Source: Gnetum montanum
Taxonomy: Eukaryota > Streptophyta > Gnetopsida > Gnetales > Gnetaceae
Length of the DNA stretch: 64,000 nt
Assembly (NCBI GenBank): GCA_015680685.1
Contig: MNCI01000908.1
Coordinates: 20,532 to 84,531 of the forward strand
Direction: 5' to 3'
Under the pieces are notes generated by a model. That model ran no database searches. It was not told the origin of the DNA and saw nothing but the letters and a program-made list of their open reading frames with translations. Shown piece after piece: positions 56,634 to 64,000 of this stretch (the stretch's first letter is position 1; each line of letters opens with the position of its first letter). Position numbers and translations under genes: made by a program.

Positions 56634-56638
56634 GTTGG

Positions 56639-57759
56639 GTCCTAGTTATATTCCTCTACATTCAGTCATTTACATAGGTCTCCTTCTTCTTTTGCCACTT
56701 GCTCAATTAGCCTTTCTATTCAGATAATCGACCTTGGGCATAAATCCCAAGAGTCTCCCTCATTTGATTATGAAGACCATCTATGATGTGGAAAAGTTTC
56801 TCTTTTTGAGAGAAATCATGGCCTGGACATCTATGTAAAAGTGAATAGTATCTATCCAAGGCCACATCTAAGAATTCATGTTGTTCTTGCTTCCATCCTT
56901 AGATTTGTTTTCTTAGGTTGGAAATTCTCACATAGGTTTGGTATTTCTTGTTTACAAGTTCTAACATTGTGGACCATCGATGAATTGAATCTAGTTCCAA
57001 TGATCTATACCAACTTTTAGCTTTGTCAACTATTATCTTAGGAAAGATCTTAAGCTTTTTCCACTTACATTCTATATTTTGCAAGGAATAGGCATCATGG
57101 AAAGCCTGTAAATGAAGTTGTGGATCATAATTATAGCCTCCCCTAAATTTAGGAATGTTGTCCATATCAAGCCATTTGATGTAGCTATTCCTTTGATGCC
57201 TTTAGGGTATTCAAATTACCTCCCTAATCCATCTTGCCCCTAGTAGCCAATAAGGATTCATCAACATTAGACATGTCATGGTGATAATCTCTTTCTCCAT
57301 TTTTTTTATTGTGTTGATCTTGTCTATGTTCACTTTCATGTCTTTCATCTTGTCCTTGGGTTTGATTTATATCTTTATCTTGACCCCATAATGAAGCTCT
57401 ATCTCTATACCTATGTTCATCTTCGTTAGAACTAGGCATTGAAGAGGAAGAGGAAGATGAGGAACTAGGAGAATCACCATGGCTTCTATATCTTTCCTCC
57501 ATGGTCCCTTGATTTATCTTTGCTAGGTTTTGAGGTGGTCATAGGCCTTGAGGCCCTCCTTGTTCTAGGACTTACTTCATCTCCTCTATGATTGTCTACA
57601 TTAGTTGAATGTAGTCTTTGTGTAGTAATGATCTAAATGAGCATACGAATTTCTTGCTTGTGGTTGTTCACTCCAATTTTCTTCAGTATAGATCCTATCA
57701 TTTCTCCTATGATATTTTTCATGATACAATGCATTATTGGTTCTATGTGAAGAAGACAT
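56639..57759 (-). pseudogene. Element B gag, N-terminal part
   Basis: The minus-strand ATG at 57759 starts MSSSHRTNN. A Ser-rich run (SPSSSSSSSSSMPSSNEDEHRYRDR, 57476-57400) is followed by the core MDNIPKFRGGYNYDPQLHLQAFHDAYSLQNIE (57165-57070) and SWYRSLELDSIHRWSTML. The HPDE-type N-terminal block seen in A and C is missing, as in D. It is interrupted by element A after the EYN..DPT-equivalent place. Confidence 0.75.
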
Positions 57760-57865
57760 GGTTTTAACATGTGTGACTTAAAATATTAATATTTTCTAAA
57801 AGATAAATCATTAATACTTTTATAATGATTGTTTATAATATAACTAATCTAGATAACTAGCACCA

Positions 57866-57883
57866 TCCCTAGCAATGACACCA
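57866..57883 (-). other. Element B primer binding site, tRNA-Asp type
   Basis: The complement reads TGGTGTCATTGCTAGGGA, one base from the LTR. All five differences from the tRNA-Asp complement are C-to-T or G-to-A. Confidence 0.78.
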
Positions 57884-57884
57884 A

Positions 57885-58708
57885 TGATGAGCGGTGGGTA
57901 TACCCTATTCCCAACCATATGAATAACAAGTGTTCATGCATGATTTGGTTAAATTTTATGAATGGGACTAGTTGTGGCATCTAGATTGTTATGCCTTAAT
58001 CGTAGTTTGCTATCTTCCCACTTGGACTAGTAGTAGCTTTATCACATATTAGGCATATGATTATTGATGTTGTTTTAGCCTTATGCTACTCCTAACAATA
58101 ATAGAGAGATTAATTATTTAATCTAATTAACAATGAAAAGAGAAAGTCTAAACTAGCCTATGAGTGACAATTGTCTATTCCTAGCTTGCCATACACATCT
58201 TGAACCCACGTATCCACTCCTAGGATTACCAAGAACTATGCTACTAGGTGAACCAAGTAATAACACTACTGAGATTACCAAGTAAATACTTGTTTACACT
58301 CAAAACTAGTCACACTCATTTTGCCAATTGATTAACATGCATGGAAATGTAGATATTAACTAAGTACATGAAAAGTAAATCTAATCTAAGTCTAAGTGAT
58401 GCAATGAATAAGAATCAATCTCAATCTTATTGCCATTCATGGGATGTGTTTAGGCACATCGCCACTTGAATAAGATGTCGTAAAACTAACTGAAATTCAT
58501 ACTAAAGGCACTCACTAACATTTCTCTAAGACTATGAAAACAAACTACAAGAGTCTACCTAAGGTTGGAATGAAAAGTTATTCGGATAGTGCCCAGAAGT
58601 GTTATATTTATAGGCAGGCATGCATCTTGTGATATTAGATATTCGATATCACTTGTGCTCCAATATCGAGAATTTGATATCAGGGCCTAGGTAAAATACA
58701 ATTCATCA
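57885..58708 (-). repeat. Element B 5' LTR
   Basis: The 824-bp LTR runs TGATGAGCGG to AATTCATCA. A palindromic cluster GATATTAGATATTCGATATC lies at 58631-58650. A TATAAATATA box is present on the complementary strand near 58603-58612. Confidence 0.82.
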
Positions 58709-59774
58709 CATTCCCTCTAAATACCTCCTTTGCATAAACTCTAAAATCATTGAAAAATATATTCTATTAAAAATTTATTTTAAAGAATAATGATAATGAT
58801 TAATTTTACTAATGAAAATGTTGATTCAAAGTTGAAAAAGAAAATATTTACGAAACTAAAATTGAAATTTTATCATATCTATAGATCCCCTATATCTATT
58901 AGAGAGTGGAAATGTATATACTATGAGTTTTGAAAACATCATTAAGAAAATTAGTAATTGTTTTATGTAGGATTTGGAATAAATCAACCACATTGGTAAT
59001 GGTAATGTACTACTTATGCCTTTTGTGCTCAAATGCAAGACATTATAGAAAAATGCACTATTTATCATCAATGCTATTATTTGCTGATTATGTACCAAAA
59101 ATGGTGATGAATAATAGTTGTTAGATGGGTGTTAGAATATGGGGGGGTGTCGGACCCCGAAAAGAAGATTTATTGAAATTAAAGGAGCATCAATTACAAC
59201 AACTTGAATAAGTCATAGGGTTAAGGGAAGGGGAAAACTGAGAGCATCGTGAATGACACTCGGGAAACACCTTAAAAATAAACTAGTATTAGAGGAGGTA
59301 CCCCAAGTTGGGACACAACCAAATGTTCACACAGACTAGCTTTTTACAAAATTGAATGACATAGAATTAGATGTTAAGTGTAACTAAAACACATAGGTCT
59401 TTCCCATAGCTGCAGGAGATGAACCAATTGATGACTGTCCAGATTGAACTTGGATGCTTGAGATGTGAGTTGAGATGTGTGTTAGAATATGAAAGAATGA
59501 CTACAAGTACACCCTAAGACATATAGCCAACATGATACTTTAGAAGAATTATAGATAACTATAATAATGCCTTAAGTATAGCTTAAATTAGAACTCTTTT
59601 GCCTAATAAGATAATTAGCTAACCATTTGAGCCACCTATTATTTGTGGAATAATAGTTGTTAAATCGTTTGCTTTTGAGTTAAGGCATATTTTGTGTTAA
59701 ATAGTTGTTTCTTTCCTTTTACATTTTTCCAAAACTTTAAAGTGTTGTTTGTTTCCCAATTTTACAAACCTATT
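58709..59774. other. Low-copy AT-rich DNA
   Basis: No gene recognised. A GC-rich patch with a perfect short hairpin (GGGGTGTCGGACCCC, 59145-59159) stands out from the AT-rich surroundings. The phrase ACCCTAAGACATATAGCCAACA (about 59504) recurs at 15880. Confidence 0.4.
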
Positions 59775-59941
59775 TTACAATGAGGTGTTATCCTAATGAT
59801 AAGATGCTTATTTTGGTAACCCAAGTTATGGGTTTGATTTTAGTAAGAAATATTGACTTATGAAGTTTTAATTTGACTACATGTATTGAAGGTAAATATT
59901 GTTAAAAAAATATTTTGAGTTCCAAAAAAAAAAATAAAAAT
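59775..59941 (+). mobile_element. tRNA-derived SINE with poly(A) tail
   Basis: A box A-like segment (TTATCCTAATGATAAG, 59788-59803) and a box B-like segment (GGTTTGATTTT, 59831-59841) are spaced as in tRNA genes. An AT-rich body follows (AAGTTTTAATTTGACTACATG), and the end is an A-rich tail at 59926-59940. Length is about 165 bp. Related copies are at 60165-60300, 60765-60895 and a fragment at 11110-11200. Confidence 0.6.
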
Positions 59942-60164
59942 TCTCCACAACCCCTCCTCCCACCCTTTCAAAATAGAGAATGTACTCCTAAATATTCTAT
60001 TTATTGAGCCATGAAAATCCATTACAAAATCATCATTCTTCTTGGGTTTCTAAGATCACTTTTTTTTTTTTAAAAAAAGTATTATCCATTGTAATAATAG
60101 TTTCAACTTTTAAGAACATTGTCCTTGCTTTAGGATATTGTACATATCTTTGTATTTTGAATTA

Positions 60165-60300
60165 ACAATGAATTATTAGCATAGCCTAAGATTGTTGAGT
60201 TAGAAGCTCCAAGTTATAAGTTAAATTCTAAGCAATGCTAAGTTATAAAGTTCTAATTTAACTATATACTATACACTACACAAAAAAATTCTATTGGTTG
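60165..60300 (+). mobile_element. tRNA-derived SINE, second copy
   Basis: TTAGCATAGCCTAAG (box A) and AAGTTAAATTCTAAG (box B) are followed by ATAAAGTTCTAATTTAACTATAT, which aligns with the body of the 59775 copy, and a short A run at about 60282-60288. Confidence 0.5.
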
Positions 60301-60764
60301 AACAATAACATTGTAGAATTTCTCTTAAACATCCTAAGCTAAAATAGATTTCTTTCTACGGTTGCTTTTTAAGGCAAATAAGGCTTTCATATCCCTTGTG
60401 ACACTTTAAGCAATACATTCATCCCATTTATAACTATAGAATCATTTTAAGCCAAGGTATTTATAAGTTAAGATTATACCTACTTACTCATTTTTTCATG
60501 CTCATATCCTTCTTATACTTACACATTTCTTTATTTAAGAGAATAAAATTATTTATTAAGCAAAAATATGTATTTATTACATGAGAATTAAAATAGATCA
60601 TTTGGTCCTTCACTTTGGATGTTTGAACATAATACAACCTTAGTTTCAATTTAAAAATAACTTGATAATTTAACATCTTGTAATAAGACTTTAATATTAA
60701 AAGCCATTATACAATTTGCTCCTTCATGTATTCTATGTTATAAGGAAAGGGGTGTTGGAACCTG

Positions 60765-60895
60765 AAATAAGTGAAACATAAGTATACCTAAGATTTATAA
60801 AAATTTACAACTTAGTGTTACCTAGTAGAATCAAACTTATAACCTAGGATAACCAATCTAAGACCTATACTAATAAACAACCATTTTGTGCTATA
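60765..60895 (-). mobile_element. tRNA-derived SINE, third copy, inverted
   Basis: On the minus strand TTAGTATAGGTCTTAG, then GGTTATAAGTTTGATTCTA, match box A and box B of the other copies. The body continues AAGTTGTAAATTTTTATAAATC. Confidence 0.5.
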
Positions 60896-60936
60896 AGGGT
60901 TACCTTGAAAAACATTCGGACAAAATCGAAAAATTC

Positions 60937-61098
60937 ATGGCGAACCTTGACTATTCACCAGCAGATGGGTTTTTAATATGGTTTTCCTATCTCGAAGGTT
61001 TATTGGGTCGTACACCTCATGCCATGAATTACGGATATTTTAGATACGGAAGACACCATCCGTGCCATATTTTCGAGGACTCGGGTGTAGCTTTCTAA
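60937..61098 (+). CDS. Short unassigned ORF, 53 codons from ATG
   Basis: The frame starts MANLDYSPADGFLIWF and ends FEDSGVAF-stop, and is open for 17 further codons upstream of the ATG. Composition is more protein-like than neighbouring frames (aromatic and charged residues mixed), and the DNA here is less AT-rich. I recognise no family. It could be a single exon or a gene fragment, or chance. Confidence 0.25.
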   Translation: MANLDYSPADGFLIWFSYLEGLLGRTPHAMNYGYFRYGRHHPCHIFEDSGVAF

Positions 61099-61100
61099 TT

Positions 61101-62640
61101 TATAAAACCTACATAAATTATATTTACAGTATTTTTCCGATGTGATGAGTAAGCGAATTTTAAATATCATGGTTCCGTCAGGAAAAGGACAGCGTGGGCA
61201 GTAGCCCTACACGAAAAACGAACGCAATCTTAAGCGAATCTGTTTGGCCAGGTGCTGACCTGGTGCCATTTTGAACCACGCATTTTCTGCCGCATCTATA
61301 CTCTATGGCCTTGCTTTAAAGTTCTAACCATATGTGCTTATAGATCGAAAAATCGGATAGGATTGGTGGATACAAGTTTTTATATAAATCCGATTGATAA
61401 AATTGAAATAAATCGGTGTAAAAATCAGATTAAAATTGTCAATATTTACAGAAGAGAGCATTTATATACAGTCATGTTAGTCATGTTAGTAATGACATTT
61501 CCCAATTTTTTTAATCTTTAAAGCTAAGTTAAAGTGAAAAATTAAATACAGAAATTTTAATTTCTGGCTAACAGCAGAATTAGCAATATACAGTATATTA
61601 AACTTAAAAAACCAATAAAAACATAACACTATTCATTAGATTAAATATCCGATTGGATTTTGAATGGGCTTGAATGTTGCTTTACTATTTATTTATGGTA
61701 GTTGTTGCAATTAATCACAGATTTCTTAATCTATGTGCCTGAAAATGCGAGTAAAAACATGGTTTCAAGATGAGTCCGGAATGTGCAACTTTCGGTGCTG
61801 CTGTGGCATAATGATTTAAGGCACTTATCCGATTGGAGAGTCGTAACTGTGTTTATAATATTACAAGAGGAGAGGCACTGTTGACTTCAAAATTGATGCA
61901 GACGTGTTTATGAGCCACAGACTATGCAACGGCCCGCAAGCCGAACGAAGCCAGCAGTTCAATGTCATAGGAGGATGGGTTGGATATTCATCCCAGACGC
62001 CTTTATTCCTTTTTTCAATTTTTGCCTTAAAATTTTGGAATAGACATAACTGCTCCGGTCGATATTGCGCATAGACATGGTTGGTTGGTTGTTTCTGGCT
62101 TTTTGCAGCTTATTTTAAACTTCTCTTAATTCAATCTGTGTTTCAACCATTCACTCCTACATCTTTTAAGGTGTTTCAATTTCATTGTTCCTTTTTACTC
62201 CTAAATCTTTCAAGAGGATTTTTTAATTTCATTGTTAATTTTTACTGCAGCCGGGTCTCCGCTTCTGCTTCTTTTAACTGCCTCAGATTGAAAACAGATT
62301 TATTTTCTGCTTTTATTTTTCGGTTCCGAGTGCGTGTGTGTTTTCTTGAACAAATTGTGGCATAGAACAATCAGTAAATATGGCCAAGCACGCTGCTGTG
62401 ATGTCGGCTCTTTCAAACTCACCATGACTGGTGCCTTCAATGTTAAGCAGGAGGATGGCGGCCTGGCTTTGGAGAAGTCCAGAACATTGGCGGATTACTC
62501 GAACCATCATGCGGGTACGGGGTAGCACGGTAGTAGCCAAGGCTCCAATTTCAGCCTTAAATGCCCTTTACAAGCGCTGAAACGCGTCCAAGAAAGATAA
62601 CAAAAAATACCTCTCGGTTTTTAAAAAAATGTTCGGTGAT
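61101..62640. other. Low-copy region without a recognisable gene
   Basis: The composition is mixed and more GC-rich than the retrotransposon blocks. A decayed tRNA-like stretch is at 61804-61866 (GTGGCATAATGATTTAAGG, later GTGTTTATAATATT). Short open frames at 62081-62365 and 62334-62525 show no motifs. Confidence 0.35.
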
Positions 62641-62925
62641 ACGCAAAAGGTAAATTATTTTAGAAACTTTCATTGAAAGGGGTGAGTTTTATGTAATAAT
62701 TAGAAAGGAAAAGGTTTTAGTTATTTTTTATATGAAATGCAGAATTTCATTTTATTCATAAAATTCAATGAGTAAATGTAGATACATAGGAATGGTTTCA
62801 TGAGGCAAACATAAATACTTGGGATTAGGTTTCCTGGTGCGGCACAATTGTTCTCACAAGAGGGCAAGACCTTTTCTAGGAAGTTTGATGTGTCCAAGTA
62901 GGCCTAGGATTCTAAATCCAGTGGG

Positions 62926-62969
62926 TAGTAGCATCGTCATGTTTAGCTAGTAGCATCGTCATGTTTAGC
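62926..62969. repeat. Perfect tandem duplication of 22 bp
   Basis: TAGTAGCATCGTCATGTTTAGC occurs twice head to tail, about 100 bp before the LINE frame. The lack of any difference shows it is recent. Confidence 0.9.
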
Positions 62970-63067
62970 TAGTGGGACCACTCTTGAACCCATTACTTAC
63001 CATGTTTATGGGAAAGTTGGGCATCTTTAGAGGGATTGCCTTAACTACCATAACCATGGCCAACTAG

Positions 63068-64000
63068 GTTACAAAAGTGGCTACTCGGGCTAGACAAGAA
63101 TACAACAAAATTCACCTCACTATTGAACATCTCACTAATAGACTAGCTCAAGATCCCTTCAATTCTCTAGTTCATGAGGGGCTAGCTAGAGCAAGATTAG
63201 CCTTTCAACATTGGGATGTATACCAAGCACAAAGTGCCCTAACTAAAAGTCGGCTCACTTGGTTAAATATTCAAGATGAACATTGTAAAGAATTTTTCAA
63301 GTATCTCAAGTCTGCTTCCCCTTTGCATTCTATAGACAAAATCTCTACTGATGGTACCACAATTACTGACCACAACAGTATCCTCTCTTTTCTCAAGAAT
63401 CACTATGAAACCCTTTTTTTAGCAACCCCAATGGACATCTCTTCATTCAAGGTTGCCACCCCCAATTATCCTCGCCTTATCAACTCCACTATGCTTCAAA
63501 GTCTTGATGCTGATATCACTTTGGTGGAGCTACAGGTGGCTTGTTCCAAGTTGAGTCGGGGAAAGGCTCCTGGTTATGACGGCTTCCCCGTAGAATTTTT
63601 TCAAAATCATTGGGATTTGGTGGGGAATGATCTTCTACAGGTCATTAACGAGGCTATCTTAACTGGTTCCCTCGGGCCCAATCTAAATCAAGGGGTAATT
63701 CGTCTCCTCCCCAAGTCTGGGGATCTTGCTGATATCTCCAATTGGCGTCCCATAACTCTCCTCAATGTAGTGTATAAAATTTGGGCTAAGTGCCTAGCCT
63801 TACGACTGAAAAAAATTCTTGGCCAGATCATATCTCCCCAACAAACAGGATTTGTTCCTGGTAGATATATTTTAGATAATGTGGTTGCAGCATGGGAAGG
63901 TCTCAAGTGGGCCGAGGGTGATGGACAAGATATTCTCCTAGTAAAACTTGATTATGCCAAGGCTTATGACAACATAAAATGGGATTTTATCTTGTAGACC
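63068..64000 (+). CDS. L1-type LINE ORF2, pre-RT and first part of RT (truncated by the window edge)
   Basis: A 306-codon open frame encodes the middle of a plant L1-clade ORF2. Residues 1-130 are the region between endonuclease and RT (CKEFFKYLKSAS, IDKISTDGTTITDHN). RT begins at about residue 160 with RGKAPGYDGFPVEFF, then GVIRLLPKSGDLADISNWRPITLLN, IISPQQTGFVPGRYILDNV and motif A LVKLDYAKAYDNI with catalytic Asp 292. There is no ATG at the left. A TAG in frame at about 63059 and another at 63998 look like point changes from CAG or TGG. This is the best-preserved mobile ORF in the window, suggesting recent activity. The YXDD motif lies beyond the window. Confidence 0.85.

Larger units (their letters stand above)
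45215..58708 (-). mobile_element. Element B: non-autonomous Athila/Tat-like element, split by element A
   Basis: LTRs are at 57885-58708 (5') and 45215-46072 (3'), in minus orientation. After subtracting element A and one target duplication, B is about 6.45 kb. It has a primer binding site, gag, an internal polypurine-tract copy where the end of pol would be, the conserved non-coding blocks and the 3' polypurine tract. It lacks protease, RT, RNase H and integrase. I did not find a matching target duplication: CCTCC precedes 45215 and CATTC follows 58708. Confidence 0.8.

Noticed and set aside
62313-62540. Overlapping frames of 63-75 codons on both strands near 62.4 kb
   Set aside because: Both strands are open over the same bases and neither shows a motif, so no gene is called.

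Overview
This window is nuclear DNA of a land plant with a large, transposon-filled genome. A gymnosperm or fern would fit, but the sequence does not settle the lineage. About 80% of it is decayed retrotransposon. One intact protein-coding gene sits in a GC-rich, low-copy island at about 11.3-15.7 kb. There are no bacterial operons, CRISPR arrays or rRNA genes.

Most of the window is one superfamily of Ty3/gypsy elements of the Athila/Tat kind. The LTRs begin TGATG and end CATCA. The primer binding site matches the 3' end of plant tRNA-Asp. The order is gag, protease, RT, RNase H, integrase, a long non-coding region, then a second long ORF. Six copies can be separated. F is only an LTR at the left edge. 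E (924-11072, minus) is cut by an RTE LINE that itself carries a solo LTR, and by a duplicated LTR pair in gag. C (19316-32605, plus) is full length. D (32958-44393, plus) has lost the integrase core. B (45215-58708, minus) and A (49600-56633, minus) lack RT, RNase H and integrase. A lies inside the gag of B with a perfect 5-bp target duplication (GTTGG), and C and D have 4-of-5 matching target duplications. All copies are full of stops, many of the TGG-to-TAG or CAG-to-TAG kind expected from deamination of methylated cytosine.

Layout: 6-923 LTR of F; 924-11072 element E with nested insertions; 11073-11330 SINE and RTE fragments; 11331-15790 single-copy island with the 397-residue gene (13148-14341); 15790-18080 small repeats, a minisatellite and a 622-bp tandem duplication; 18080-19200 gag fragment of a different Ty3 element; 19316-32605 C; 32958-44393 D; 45215-58708 B with A inside; 58709-62640 low-copy DNA with three related tRNA-derived SINE copies; 63068-64000 start of an L1-type LINE ORF2 running off the right edge.

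The most interesting signals concern how these elements are expressed. In C and D the second ORF (about 935 codons, coiled-coil rich) is preceded by what looks like its own U3-like promoter: a palindromic motif cluster and a TATA box, then after about 148 bp an aligned splice donor, a roughly 310-320 bp intron, and an acceptor placed directly against the ATG. The deletion derivatives A and B keep the conserved non-coding blocks and extra copies of the polypurine tract although they have lost pol. Every LTR family here also carries, near the LTR edge and in most cases just upstream of the TATA box, a compact array of a short motif in direct and inverted orientation, with a different motif in each family.
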